A DNA stretch of 64,000 nt from Saccharomycopsis fibuligera x Saccharomycopsis cf. fibuligera (GCA_001936135.1 CP012816.1:3717501-3781500), one strand, 5' to 3'. Shown: positions 48,081 to 58,696, counted from the first letter of the stretch. Program-made: numbers and translations. Notes: a model not told the origin generated them from the letters alone.

Positions 48081-48692
48081 TCATTCTCGTACAAGAACAA
48101 AGAACTCTACTTGTTTTCCCGTTTCTATTTGCTGCAAGCAAAGTGCATCCTTTTTGTAGCTATTCTTCAATTGCTTTTTGTTAAACAACAAACCATCTTC
48201 AATTTTGTAAGACGATTGAGAAATGAATGCACTTTCTTTGGCCAAGTCGAGAAGCTTGTTGATCAAAAATCCCACAGTGCTCCCTAGTTCAATATCCTCA
48301 GTATAGTCATAATCATCAGGGCCAAATTCAATATGATACTTCAATGGTTTTTTCAATAACAAATTGCTACTATTTGTCAATTCACTATATCTTGGAGAAC
48401 TGTTTTCTGATCTCACAAAGTTTACTTTAGCGTAAACATGAGCGCAATGAACCGGCTTGTCAATGAAAAATTCCTTTGCTGGATCTTGCCAAAAGTTAAG
48501 TTTCACACCGAGATAGAAAATGGTTTCATATGCTAGTATAAGCATTAAAATGACAACAAAAAGTTTAGTAATGATTGAACTTACGCTTAAGTCCAAATGG
48601 TCTTGTGCGAATGGGAAATGTCTGGCAATTAAATCTGTAAGATAGTTATCGAACCTGTAGTAATAGGACGCGCATGTTTTCAGCAAACTCAT
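48081..48692 (-). CDS. Unrecognised one-TM protein
   Basis: 203 aa from the ATG at 48692; the longer frame upstream begins at a TTG. A short polar N-terminus with a tyrosine cluster (CASYYYRFDNYL) precedes one strong TM helix at about residues 38-60 (IITKLFVVILMLILAYETIFYL), then ~140 residues of mixed beta/alpha sequence (FGPDDYDYTEDIELGSTVGFLINKLLDLA) facing one side. No Cys motif or catalytic site. It could be an ER or mitochondrial membrane subunit; I do not recognise it. Confidence 0.75.
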   Translation of the reverse strand: MSLLKTCASYYYRFDNYLTDLIARHFPFAQDHLDLSVSSIITKLFVVILMLILAYETIFYLGVKLNFWQDPAKEFFIDKPVHCAHVYAKVNFVRSENSSPRYSELTNSSNLLLKKPLKYHIEFGPDDYDYTEDIELGSTVGFLINKLLDLAKESAFISQSSYKIEDGLLFNKKQLKNSYKKDALCLQQIETGKQVEFFVLVRE

Positions 48693-49062
48693 TTTAGCTG
48701 AGGTTTTCTTTGATAATGAACAACAAAACGACACAAATTCACCAGATATCTGGAGGTTGTGCAATGGGGAAATGAAAGATGAAGCTGATGGTATCTTGAC
48801 CAGTTTTCGTTAAGACAGCATCAAAATCCAGACCACGGGGTGCAAGAAAGAGTATCACCCCCTTTTAAGTCATATGACTTGATGATTTTGGAAGCAAAAA
48901 AAACAAAAAAAAACAAAAAATAACAAAAGTAAATATAAATAAAAATAGAAAAATTAGAAATAACAAAAGTTCATTTTAGACGATAGGACGAAACTAGAAA
49001 CTACTGTGAATAGTCATTTTTGCACAAGACAGGTAGCAATTGGGTGAAAACAGTTGTACAAG
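48693..49062. promoter_or_regulatory. Divergent promoter, one-TM gene / NUP84
   Basis: 370 bp. A-rich C(A)n and T(A)n stretches at about 48893-48970. No specific site. Confidence 0.4.
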
Positions 49063-51666
49063 ATGTCACACGAACAGTTTGGCTTTACTAAAAATACGGA
49101 GCAAGAATTTGCTGACATCCTCTATTCTTTCTTGTTAGCTGACAATGAAGTGGACCAGTTTGAACTTCCAAAAGCATTTGCAAAAATTACCAGTGAGATT
49201 GATGTGAAGCTATTGCAAAGACAATCATTAAATAGAAACTATAGTTTGGAAGGCAAGTTTTGGGACTTGGTAGATTTATTGGTTGGATTCAGGAACAGCG
49301 AACAGCATAATATTGATGTGATAGAATCTTTATCAAAGCGATTCAACTCAAACTCAAGTTTTTTGGACAACTATTTAAGCAATGACTCTAATCTAAAAGA
49401 AATTTGGCTTATTATAACATGGATTAGATCCAATTTGATGTTTTTAGAAATTGATTCATGGAAAGTTGAAAACAACAAGTGGTTAAATACTAAACTTGCT
49501 TTACAAGAAAATAATGTTCCTAAACTTTTTTCCAAGGGATCTTCATCTAATCAAAAAGCAAATCTTGTTCAAAATTTAGATTATGACGCAACAATAAGGG
49601 AAGGAAAAACATTAGCGTCTAGTGATTTAATTAATGACGCCACTTTTTATAAAAAGCTTTATCATCTTGTGATAGCACGCCAAGATAGTCAAGCGCTTGA
49701 ATTATGCCAGCAAACGAATAATTGGACGTACTACATGATACTTCAAGGGTTAAATGATTATCTAGATCCATCAATTGATGTGAACTTAAATGATGCAGAT
49801 AGTGATGATGCGCCTCAAGGAATCAAAAACAAATATTTTTGGAGAAGAGCTTGCTTCCAATTGAGTCAAATTAGTGAAAATGTTCATCAAAAAGCATTAT
49901 TCGAATATCTTAGTGGGGCAGTGACGAATAATTTAGCACTTAATAATAAAAGCTGGGAGATCTCTTTGCTTGTATACTTGAATGCTTTCTTGGTGAACAA
50001 TATGGAGAAATATTTGATTCTGATTGACAAAGTGACTGACACTGATCCATTCATTGTATCAGAACTCTCACTGATTGAATCTGTTAACGATATTTTGATT
50101 GAGCTTGCCTCAAAACCAAGTCTCAAAGAGGCAAGTGATAATAACCTCAGGTTGCTTATGGGCTCATTGATGTTGAACAATATTCCTAACTTCATTGAAA
50201 GCTTTTTGTCAGAAGAATTCAATGCGAAAGTATTACAAGTAGCTGACATCTCTAACGATGTTTACAGTGACTTGGATGATGAATTAACAGATATAACAGA
50301 TGACTCTGATATCACATATAAAGATCAAGATGGCGATTACGAAGAAAGCTACGAAGAGTTAGAAGCAATTTTAGCAAAAGATCCTAATTATGATAACTAT
50401 AATATTTACTTACTAAGGGTGCTAGTGCACTTAACAATATATTTAAAAATCATAGACAATACTTCTGTGCGGAGCGGTACATTGACGGCTTTAATTCAAT
50501 TATATTTGAAAAAACTTTTTAAAAAGGGCTTATTTAACTTATTGCCTATTTATATAAAGTTTTTACCTGCTGAAACTTCAGAAGACACTTATGCTCAAAA
50601 GAAAATTTATTCTTACTACCTATCCAAGATCATATCTAAAGAAAATAGAGCTGAACAAATAAAAACGTGCCAATATCTAGGCCTTCCTAATTTAAGAGAA
50701 ATCTTAGTCGATACTGTTGATTTATTAATTAACAAGTATAATGATTACTACCTTTCTTTTATCGATGATAATGAAGGCGCGATAATTATCAGCGATAACA
50801 TTACGGATATAGACAGAATCTTTTATGGGAGTATTGATTGGTTGTTGAAAATTGGAAATTTGAACCATATTGTTGTTAATTATGTGAACCAAATTTTTAT
50901 CAAATTCCTTCTTAGTGGTAAAATTAACTCATTACTTGAGTTTGCCAAAAGCTATCCACTCAAGGAAATAATAAAGAAGGCTGATGTGGAAGTGGATATA
51001 TTCACCGCAAAATTTAAAACGCAATACAGAAGTGAAAGTGATACGGATATTGAAATTGACACAAATGGAGAAAGTTCAAATAATGATAATTACGTTGGCG
51101 AGCGTTACAAAAAAAATAAGCAATTCTTGCTTAACATTCTTAAATTGGTAGACGAAGGTTTCGCTATATTACATCAGTATGAAGAGTACTTAATTGAAAA
51201 AAACCTTAACACTGCACGTGCCAACTCAAAGAGTTTTATCATTAATAATGCCAACAACTGGAAGAACGAGATTATCAAAGAAGATTTAACCGTTAAATTT
51301 ATCACCCCAGTAAAGAATCTCATAGTTAATAATTTGGTGAAGCTTGATATCAGTGATGATGAATTTGTTAACACCACTTTCAAAAACTTATACATTCCTT
51401 ATTTCGTTATTAGCTTGCATAAGATCTTAGTGAATTCCAGATTTTGCGACGTTCGATCCAAAAAGGACACAAGTAAAGGTTTAGAAAACCTTTCAATAGT
51501 ATCTAGAAGCTCTTTTTTGAAACAAGCTATCCAATTAAGTGTGTTAGTTGCTGATTCAAAGAATCAGTTTATTAAATACTTTTTAGAAACTAATAGGTTG
51601 AAAGAGTATTTGAGATTAATTGCAGAATGTTCTGCATTAGCTGGTGAAGATACCATTTATGACTAA
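49063..51666 (+). CDS. NUP84: Nuclear pore Y-complex subunit Nup84 (Nup107)
   Basis: 867 aa from the ATG at 49063 (MSHEQFGF...). Helical ACE1-type protein with the Nup84/Nup107 pattern: a short N-terminal extension, LKEIWLIITWIRSNL, the NNWTYYMILQGLNDY segment and a long C-terminal helical stack ending in LVADSKNQFIKYFLETNRLKEYLRLI. It forms part of the Y-shaped scaffold with Nup145C and Nup133. Two acidic loops (about residues 400-430 and 655-680) are probably disordered. Confidence 0.88.
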   Translation: MSHEQFGFTKNTEQEFADILYSFLLADNEVDQFELPKAFAKITSEIDVKLLQRQSLNRNYSLEGKFWDLVDLLVGFRNSEQHNIDVIESLSKRFNSNSSFLDNYLSNDSNLKEIWLIITWIRSNLMFLEIDSWKVENNKWLNTKLALQENNVPKLFSKGSSSNQKANLVQNLDYDATIREGKTLASSDLINDATFYKKLYHLVIARQDSQALELCQQTNNWTYYMILQGLNDYLDPSIDVNLNDADSDDAPQGIKNKYFWRRACFQLSQISENVHQKALFEYLSGAVTNNLALNNKSWEISLLVYLNAFLVNNMEKYLILIDKVTDTDPFIVSELSLIESVNDILIELASKPSLKEASDNNLRLLMGSLMLNNIPNFIESFLSEEFNAKVLQVADISNDVYSDLDDELTDITDDSDITYKDQDGDYEESYEELEAILAKDPNYDNYNIYLLRVLVHLTIYLKIIDNTSVRSGTLTALIQLYLKKLFKKGLFNLLPIYIKFLPAETSEDTYAQKKIYSYYLSKIISKENRAEQIKTCQYLGLPNLREILVDTVDLLINKYNDYYLSFIDDNEGAIIISDNITDIDRIFYGSIDWLLKIGNLNHIVVNYVNQIFIKFLLSGKINSLLEFAKSYPLKEIIKKADVEVDIFTAKFKTQYRSESDTDIEIDTNGESSNNDNYVGERYKKNKQFLLNILKLVDEGFAILHQYEEYLIEKNLNTARANSKSFIINNANNWKNEIIKEDLTVKFITPVKNLIVNNLVKLDISDDEFVNTTFKNLYIPYFVISLHKILVNSRFCDVRSKKDTSKGLENLSIVSRSSFLKQAIQLSVLVADSKNQFIKYFLETNRLKEYLRLIAECSALAGEDTIYD

Positions 51667-51840
51667 ATAGCCATGTGTTGATATTTTCTCGTATAAATGA
51701 TGTATCTAAAATTTTAACTAAAGTTTATAGTGTTTTTCTACTATTTACGTATATCAACTAAATTTGACATTGCAATTTTTAAATTCACATTTATTGGTAA
51801 CTTGTATTAAATGACTTGCTCATAGTAAAAGATCAACAAC

Positions 51841-53124
51841 TTAATTCAAAGAAGATGCCTTTTCATACAATAAATCAACAACAGTATTCATCTCGTGCAC
51901 TAAAGATAAGGAGTGATCGTAATTTGGATCTTTCTTTGGCTCATCGTAAATATACAACCAACCATTACCTTGATCCAAAACACCATAGAAAATACCATCC
52001 AAAATCATTTGAGATAATTTGTTCTCAATAAGCTTGGAATCCAACTTTATTTGTTTGGAAATGAACAATATTTCCACCACTGAGTACGGCTTGATAATCT
52101 TTAAAAGATTTTGTTCTAGAAGATTGTTGTACAAAATCTTGAAATGAGACTTAATTATCAAATCAGATGAGAGTTCATTATTGTATTTGATCAAAACTTG
52201 TTGGAATTCGTTCAATGATTTGTTTTCATAAGATTTGGAGATCAATTTCATTGGCTCGAACTCAGAGTTTTTGTAATTTATGTTCTTTGAAATGTTATTG
52301 ACAATTGCTTTATTGTTTAATAACTGAGTAATGTCATCTGGTTTATCCAACATGATTTTGGTTAAAATCATGTATTTCAACAATTTTATTGAATTTTTAA
52401 AGTCATTAGCATTGTTGAAACTTTCAAAAGCTTCATAAAAGTAACTGAATGCAGTCTCGTAATCACCATCTTCACAATGCAAGATGCCAGACATCAAATC
52501 CAATTCAGCTTGAACTTTGCTGGAAGTGTAAACAGAATTTGCACTGGTTTTAGCACTGGTCAAGGACGCCTTAGATTTGGCAAAGTTTCTCAATTCAAAG
52601 TAAACCTTTGATTCAAGTAACTGAACCTCAATCAAAGAGGCTTTATCGTCAAGCTTCTTGAATTCACGTAAAAGGTTATTGATTATCTTCAAGCAGTCAG
52701 AGTACAATTTTCTGTTATAGTAGACAGTAGCCAATTTCAATTGCAAGGATTGTCTTAAAAATGATTTCTTCTCTTTGACAGCCCAATCAGTAGACTCTTT
52801 GATAGACTTCACTTCCAATGTCTTGACTTGTTCATTGTATACTTCAATATTTTGATACTCGTCAATTAGACTCTTTAAAATCTTGCCAACTTTAGCCTTA
52901 GATATTTTACTGAAAATGTCTCTGGAATGGCTGACCAATTCGTGCAATTTGACAGCATCACTGTTCGTGGCGTAAATATTAGCCAATTTGCCAACCGCCG
53001 TTTCTTTATCTTGCACTGATTCCTTGGAGTTGGCATCGAACACTATGGTGTTGTAGATGTTCTCTGCCTTGTTGAGTTGCTTTGCCTCAAAAGCAGCATT
53101 AGCTTCGTCTAATAATTTGGCCAT
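51841..53124 (-). CDS. RPN6: 26S proteasome lid subunit Rpn6
   Basis: 427 aa. N-terminal TPR-like helical repeats (MAKLLDEANAAFEAKQLNKAENIYNTI..., AVGKLANIYA) and a C-terminal PCI domain (LNEFQQVLIKY, YSVVEILFISKQIKLDSKLIENKLSQMILDGIFYGVLDQG) match Rpn6/PSMD11, which clamps the 19S lid to the 20S core. Length equals the family norm. I find no CTG codon in 427. It is divergent from the sorting nexin across 314 bp. Confidence 0.95.
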   Translation of the reverse strand: MAKLLDEANAAFEAKQLNKAENIYNTIVFDANSKESVQDKETAVGKLANIYATNSDAVKLHELVSHSRDIFSKISKAKVGKILKSLIDEYQNIEVYNEQVKTLEVKSIKESTDWAVKEKKSFLRQSLQLKLATVYYNRKLYSDCLKIINNLLREFKKLDDKASLIEVQLLESKVYFELRNFAKSKASLTSAKTSANSVYTSSKVQAELDLMSGILHCEDGDYETAFSYFYEAFESFNNANDFKNSIKLLKYMILTKIMLDKPDDITQLLNNKAIVNNISKNINYKNSEFEPMKLISKSYENKSLNEFQQVLIKYNNELSSDLIIKSHFKILYNNLLEQNLLKIIKPYSVVEILFISKQIKLDSKLIENKLSQMILDGIFYGVLDQGNGWLYIYDEPKKDPNYDHSLSLVHEMNTVVDLLYEKASSLN

Positions 53125-53438
53125 TGGTAACTAACTATTTGATTATGAGTGTTCGTGACAATACTGCCAATTAGTTGTTGTCTTTGTTTTCTCAATGACG
53201 ATGCTGCTCAGCAAAAAAGCGGTGATATTTGCCGCCCAAATTTCGTGAGAACCGCTGGTGCTTGGAGCAAAAATAGTGCGGGTAACCTCAGGAATGCTGG
53301 CTGCAGCCATCACTATGGAGAAGAAGCGAGGAATCAATCACAACTGTCAAGCCATCATCATCAGCACCATGGTCCTCATCGCACAGACAGTAGAAAAAGA
53401 ATAAAATCAGCTGCGTTCATTGACACTATAGCTACACA
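53125..53438. promoter_or_regulatory. Divergent promoter RPN6 / sorting nexin with PACE-like element
   Basis: At 53228-53236 the minus strand reads GGCGGCAAA, one mismatch from the Rpn4-bound proteasome element GGTGGCAAA and about 105 bp upstream of the RPN6 start. Rpn4-type control of RPN6 is therefore plausible. Confidence 0.5.
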
Positions 53439-55109
53439 ATGTCGACATCATCTTTTGAAGGAGAAGAAGAAGACAATAACCCATTCACCAGCGGTCTCTC
53501 TCAGATGGACTTCCCCTACCAGAAGCGGCTGCTGTCGGAAGAGGAAGAGGCGAGTAAGGACAACGTCAACTCCATTGATTCGCCGTCCAATGGGGAACAT
53601 CTCAACAAGTCAAATGCGCAAGCAATACCACCACAATCTGAAGCGCCACAGTATCAGAGGCAAGGGAGTCTGGTGATATCAATCATTGATGCAAATAAAA
53701 CCATTGACGGGCACTCATCCAGCGGATTCATAACATACACAATCTCCTATAACGGAACATTGATAAGACGGCGTTACAGAGAATTTGAATCCTTCCGCAA
53801 CTCGTTAGTGGCATTGTTCCCAACAACGATTGTACCACCGATCCCCACAAAGCAAACATTTACTGATATATTGTCTTCCGCTACTTCTGTAACATCAAAG
53901 GCTGCCAACACTTCAAGCTTGGTGAACTCCACAAACAATTTTGAAGGACTCTCTGGCAACCCCGATTCCTCAGTTAACATTATTGATCATCGAAAACGGA
54001 TGCTATCAATTTTTTTAAACCGTTGTCTCCAAATTCCAAAAATAAGAGACTGCGACATTTTCAGAAATTTTCTAGATCCTAATTTGAATTGGGCTGATGT
54101 GTTAAATCATCCACCACTATCGCAAGTTCCTAAAAATCCATTACAGTGTGACCCTATTCATCCTGAAAAATCAAAGCTTTTACATAGTTTGATGCCAATA
54201 CCAAGCTCAATTGCTACATCATCTCCAATAAATTTATTAAAAAATGCTACAAATGTAAACGGTTCCGGTCACCGTCGAAGCAGCAGCAGTTCTTCTGGTG
54301 ACGAAATTGAATTGGCATCTAGAATAGCTGAGAACAATATCATGGTAGAGATTGACAAAGTTGACAAGAAGAATAGCAGGTACCTTGCTGATATATCTAA
54401 TATATCGTCCGAATTGGGGATCTTATTCAATGCGTTCTCATTACAAGAAAGCGACCAGCTGGCTGCGCTTTTAGAAAAAATCTCAACTAATTATGATCAA
54501 AATTATTTGAACTTGGAAAACCTTTGTAAAACTTTATACTTAAACTACAGCGAGCCTTTACTAGAATTATCGCAATTCAGCAATATCACAAAAAAATTAA
54601 TTAAATTTAAAAATAAAAAGCTATTACAGTTGAAGTTGATTAGCGATGAATTAGCTAGAAAAGAAAAAAACTTGAAAAACCTCACTGTCGGGTACAGTAA
54701 CTGGGAAAATTCAAGGCTCAACGAAACGCTAAGCAAATTTGATAACAATGGCGAGAGTGGGCCTGATGGGGAGGTAACAGCTGCTGGAAAATTCAAGATA
54801 CCTGGCGTTAATAAGTTAACGTCAGTATTCAAAGAACGAATTTATGATAGTGATCCAGTGAAAACCCATAGGGACAAGGTCAATAAGTTAATATTTGATA
54901 TAGATCAGCTTAAAAAAATACAGGAGTTAGCAAATAATGATTTCAAAGTCTTAGAAGCAGAGATCGATAAAGAGCTACAAAATTACGAAAAATATTTTAA
55001 GAGTATTGAGTTTAAAAAACTTTTGTTAGAATTGGTAAGGGATGCTCTTGAATATGCCAGTAACAATTTGGAAAATTGGAAAGAGTTCAGAGCTATTTTA
55101 GATAAATAA
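53439..55109 (+). CDS. SNX41: PX-BAR sorting nexin, Snx41/Atg20 type
   Basis: 556 aa. Acidic N-terminus, then a PX domain (about 75-215: YTISYNGTLIRRRYREFESFRNSL with the RRYREF phosphoinositide pocket; FPTTIVPPIPTKQ; LNRCLQIPKIRDCDIFRNFLD) carrying a Ser/Thr-rich insert. A WADVLNHPPLSQVPKNPLQ linker follows, then a coiled-coil BAR region. These features fit the Snx41/Atg20 pair that partners Snx4 in endosomal recycling and selective autophagy. I favour Snx41 but cannot exclude Atg20. Two adjacent CTG codons precede SEEEEAS, where Ser would read naturally. Confidence 0.82.
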   Translation: MSTSSFEGEEEDNNPFTSGLSQMDFPYQKRLLSEEEEASKDNVNSIDSPSNGEHLNKSNAQAIPPQSEAPQYQRQGSLVISIIDANKTIDGHSSSGFITYTISYNGTLIRRRYREFESFRNSLVALFPTTIVPPIPTKQTFTDILSSATSVTSKAANTSSLVNSTNNFEGLSGNPDSSVNIIDHRKRMLSIFLNRCLQIPKIRDCDIFRNFLDPNLNWADVLNHPPLSQVPKNPLQCDPIHPEKSKLLHSLMPIPSSIATSSPINLLKNATNVNGSGHRRSSSSSSGDEIELASRIAENNIMVEIDKVDKKNSRYLADISNISSELGILFNAFSLQESDQLAALLEKISTNYDQNYLNLENLCKTLYLNYSEPLLELSQFSNITKKLIKFKNKKLLQLKLISDELARKEKNLKNLTVGYSNWENSRLNETLSKFDNNGESGPDGEVTAAGKFKIPGVNKLTSVFKERIYDSDPVKTHRDKVNKLIFDIDQLKKIQELANNDFKVLEAEIDKELQNYEKYFKSIEFKKLLLELVRDALEYASNNLENWKEFRAILDK

Positions 55110-55304
55110 GGATTGAGTTATTTTTTTTTCCTCTACTGCCTTTTTTTTTTTTTTTTTTATTTTGCAATGCTGTTTAAAATTTTACTGCTTTTGCATCAAT
55201 TTGCTTGTTTCCATATATATGATCTATCGTTAAAAGAAGTTTTCACTCACTTTTCATTATGAAGTGATACAACAATTTTTTGGAAACTGTAATTATTGGA
55301 CGTT
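55110..55304. other. Convergent gap SNX41-like / GH76
   Basis: 195 bp, T-rich (runs at about 55120-55160). Probable shared terminator region. Confidence 0.4.
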
Positions 55305-56657
55305 TTAATTATAGGGATTTTCGAAATATTTTTTATCAATAGTATCAAATATTCTACCAGCCTGAAACCAAATTCTTGCTGCTGAACCAGCTCCTATCAA
55401 GTTTTTAGCTAATGGTCGATCAATAATATTTTTGCCATTATCTTCCCTATCTTCGCTATCTGGATCAAATGAAATATTAGGGTTTGCAAAATCCTCAATG
55501 TACTGCTTGTAAATTTCTTCACTGATTCTGTACGGCTGAAAATTAGTGTAGTATAAGCCGTCACTTTCGTCATAACTGTACCTCCTGAAGAGCCCCAAAT
55601 GTCTTTCCAACTCATACTCTATTCTGTTTCGAGTTTTTTCTTTAATATCAGAGCCCTTATGAAAAGTAGTAAGGTAATCTGCCAAGCCTTCAAACAATAA
55701 TTGGACAAAATAAGAATGGTCCGTCCAATACTTTTTGATTGTTTCTTCATCTGTATCTTGGTAGTTTTTATCGAACAAAGCTTTAGAATGATTCAACACA
55801 GACTCAACAATTTCATCTGCCGCATCAGCCCATTTTTTGTCCCTGGTGTATTTGTAAACATACGTCAATGCTGAAAGCACAGTACCAGAGTTGTATGTGT
55901 ATGTAGTCTTACCAATATTGTTATCTTTGCCAGATATACCATCCCAGATCAAATTACTCTTAGGATCTTTCAAATGTTTCAAGATCCAGTTTATATTTCT
56001 AATTGCAAAGTCCAAGTATTTCGTCTTTCTATGGTCATTATCATCAAGAAACTCATAAACTCTAAGAGCAACCAAAGAACTCTCGGATGTTGATATGGCG
56101 CTCACATACTCTTTGTTATAACTCCACCACACGCCACCTCCAAAAGCAATATTCTCATCATTGTTTTGACCGGTAATGAGAAATTCTAGTGTATCAATAG
56201 CATCGTTCAAGTATTTTTTGTCCTTTGTGGCTTTATAAAAGAAAACTAGAGCAGACCCAACCTGCGCATCATCATCATAGTAGATATCCTTATTTCCCGA
56301 GAAATCCTCTGAAGCCGGATAAGCGCCTTTGATTTCTTTTGACTTATATCTGTTAAGGATTGCATAAGCTGTATCAAAATATTTTAACAAATCTTTTTTG
56401 ATGTCTGCATCTTTCTCATTTTCAATGTTTGCTCCATCAACAAGACCAGCAATAGCAATGATTACAGACCAGATGACAAATTTGTAGCCATTGCCGCTTT
56501 TGTAAGTACCGTTGATATTAATATCGCTATAAAAGTTCTTCTCTGCTTCGCGATAAAACTTATTCCAGAGATTTTTGACTATTTTGTAACCTTCCTCATT
56601 GGGGTTACTGACAGGGTCTGCCTTATCTGCTTTAAAGTTGAACTTGAATCTGTACAT
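55305..56657 (-). CDS. GH76-like glycoside hydrolase without signal peptide
   Basis: 450 aa from the ATG at 56657. An (alpha/alpha)6-barrel of the GH76 alpha-1,6-mannanase type: DIYYDDDAQVGSAL holds the paired catalytic Asp motif, followed by GGVWWSYNKEY, STSESSLVALRVYEF, TYTYNSGTVLSALTYVY and WTDHSYFVQLLFEGLADYL. Dfg5/Dcw1, the usual yeast members, are secreted and GPI-anchored. Here neither a signal peptide nor a C-terminal anchor is seen: the start MYRFKFNFKADKADP is charged, and the upstream open extension begins at TTG and is not a signal either. A cytosolic role or non-classical export would be unusual. Closer bacterial-type or intracellular relatives cannot be excluded. Confidence 0.83.
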   Translation of the reverse strand: MYRFKFNFKADKADPVSNPNEEGYKIVKNLWNKFYREAEKNFYSDININGTYKSGNGYKFVIWSVIIAIAGLVDGANIENEKDADIKKDLLKYFDTAYAILNRYKSKEIKGAYPASEDFSGNKDIYYDDDAQVGSALVFFYKATKDKKYLNDAIDTLEFLITGQNNDENIAFGGGVWWSYNKEYVSAISTSESSLVALRVYEFLDDNDHRKTKYLDFAIRNINWILKHLKDPKSNLIWDGISGKDNNIGKTTYTYNSGTVLSALTYVYKYTRDKKWADAADEIVESVLNHSKALFDKNYQDTDEETIKKYWTDHSYFVQLLFEGLADYLTTFHKGSDIKEKTRNRIEYELERHLGLFRRYSYDESDGLYYTNFQPYRISEEIYKQYIEDFANPNISFDPDSEDREDNGKNIIDRPLAKNLIGAGSAARIWFQAGRIFDTIDKKYFENPYN

Positions 56658-57733
56658 TATTATTGTTAACTTTACCTTGATATTTGGAGAGAAGAAGAAT
56701 TCTTGAAATTGCAATTAGTTAATAAAAAAAAAAAAAAAAAATAAAAAAAAAAAAAAAGTAATTTGGTGCAATTAGGCACTTTTATAAGCTGCAACACAGA
56801 AGTAAAAACTGATTTGGTGTGACCGGCGGTGGAAATATGTCTACTCGATGAGGTTCCAAATGGTGCAGTAAGACGTAATGAGGTGCGATGAGATGCGCAG
56901 TGCATGTGTCAAAAAGTGACTATGCAGATATTGCTTAACAGGTCTTCACACATGAAGCGATAAAGCAAAATTAGTACAATGAACCGTACAAAACTAAGTA
57001 CAAAAGGTGAATAGGTACCTAAAACACGGAAAATACGTGATGTAATTTATTTATATTCAAGGTGTTTACAAAAGCAGTTTTGGATGAATGAAGCACAATT
57101 TGAAGAAAGTCAGGTTTTTGGCCTAGCATTTTTCCAGCAGACAGTCAAAACACAGTTAAAGTAATAACCACTAATTTTTTCGAGTTTATGATGGCAACGT
57201 GCTAAAAACCTGTTACAGATAGGTTTTTTCAATGTTATTCAATTTAGATCAGGGGAGAAGGTTTTTCTTATTCTATAATTTCCCGTTGTTTATATCAATG
57301 AACTCCAAAACTTCATGTGTGTAGTTAATCGACCACAGCATAAATTTAACTCATATAAAAGTTAAATGCAAACAATGTGTTAGAACAAATGAGAGAACTT
57401 TAGTACCATATCAAGGTTTTCCTTCTAAAAATAAAAAATTTTAATCTGTATTGATCATTAATTTTGGATTCTATCATTAGTCAAAAACTGTGACCGCACA
57501 GTTAGACTTCTCTCTTGCCTTAATATCTTACAACTATTATGATACTCAACCTACGAAGGTTACTTAAAGACATTCATATTTGATACTGGAAACCAACACA
57601 TGGCACAAAAACTGCGAATCTGTTTATTACAAAAAAAATACACATATATAATAAGCACACTACTTAATTGAAATTCAATAAAAAAGCACACGGAAGAGAG
57701 AAACTGCACATCAAATACGCATATTTATCAACA
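56658..57733. other. 1.1-kb intergenic region
   Basis: GH76 promoter side, with A-rich tracts at 56724-56758, and the NmrA-like 3' side. In between is AT-rich sequence with no gene, RNA gene or clear repeat. Confidence 0.4.
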
Positions 57734-58696
57734 CTATTTATAAACATATTTATGCAAAGGGTTATGTTGCACAAGGTAATCATGCACAGTAGTAGTTCTG
57801 TACTTTATTTTTTCATTATATGTGATACTCTTGTCCCATGAAGTTCCCACGCCTCTAGCAAACACTAATCGGTATTTTGCCTCACCTTCTGGGTTTTGCT
57901 GTAATTGCCTTTCAAGCTGCTCTATAGTAAACAATTCTTTCCAAAACTCTTTTCTATAGAACTTTTCAAGGGTAATAGCAATATCTGAAAAGCTGATACT
58001 ATCACCAGCCACATAAACCACCTTGTTTTTAATTCCACTGTCTACGTTATAGTCTTCAAGAATAACCTTGGCTGTCAAAGCACTGATGTCTTCAACCGTG
58101 GTGAAAACGAGTTTGTTATCCCAAGATCCAAGACCATGTATTTTCAATTCTGGTCCGTTAACTACCCCAAAAAATGGTTCGAATAAATAACTCATAAATA
58201 TTCCTGTAGAAATGATTATCCAATTAGTTGTCGATTGATTACGGATGAGTTTGCGCACTTCTAATTGCTCATCAAACACATCTTGGCCTGAACCATACCC
58301 TATGGCATCATAGTCCACACCAAATTGCCAAGGAATATATAACTTCACTTTGCCTAGCAACACACTTTTGGTGATTTTCACTTGAGTGCCCAATGGCATT
58401 GAATATCCATTACAGCTTATGACAGCATCATAATTTTGAAAAATTGCTGCAAGTTCCACCTCTGATGCCTGTTTGATATCTGCAAACACATGTTTTACCC
58501 CTTTTGCTCTTAATTGGCTGATTTTTTGTCTCTTTGAAGACAGCGCATCGCTGTGGGAGCTACTGATGCTCGGATCTCTTATGAGATAACTGACCTCCAC
58601 TGATCCGAGTGTTTTGTTGGCCAAAAGCTGGTTTATGATTTCTGAACCAAGCTCTCCGAGTCCTAAAACAAGAATTGATTGCAACGAACTAGTCAT
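57734..58696 (-). CDS. NmrA / isoflavone-reductase-like NAD(P)-binding protein
   Basis: 320 aa from the ATG at 58696; the frame upstream starts at TTG. N-terminal Rossmann motif ILVLGLGELGSEIINQLL (GxGxxG), Asp-containing FADIKQ, AVISCNGY, then KLYIPWQFGVDYDAIGYG and WIIISTGIFMSYLFEPFFG. This is the atypical-SDR layout of NmrA-like isoflavone reductases. Substrate is unknown. Such genes are often multicopy and stress-induced in CUG-clade yeasts; the sequence gives no regulator clue. Confidence 0.85.
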   Translation of the reverse strand: MTSSLQSILVLGLGELGSEIINQLLANKTLGSVEVSYLIRDPSISSSHSDALSSKRQKISQLRAKGVKHVFADIKQASEVELAAIFQNYDAVISCNGYSMPLGTQVKITKSVLLGKVKLYIPWQFGVDYDAIGYGSGQDVFDEQLEVRKLIRNQSTTNWIIISTGIFMSYLFEPFFGVVNGPELKIHGLGSWDNKLVFTTVEDISALTAKVILEDYNVDSGIKNKVVYVAGDSISFSDIAITLEKFYRKEFWKELFTIEQLERQLQQNPEGEAKYRLVFARGVGTSWDKSITYNEKIKYRTTTVHDYLVQHNPLHKYVYK

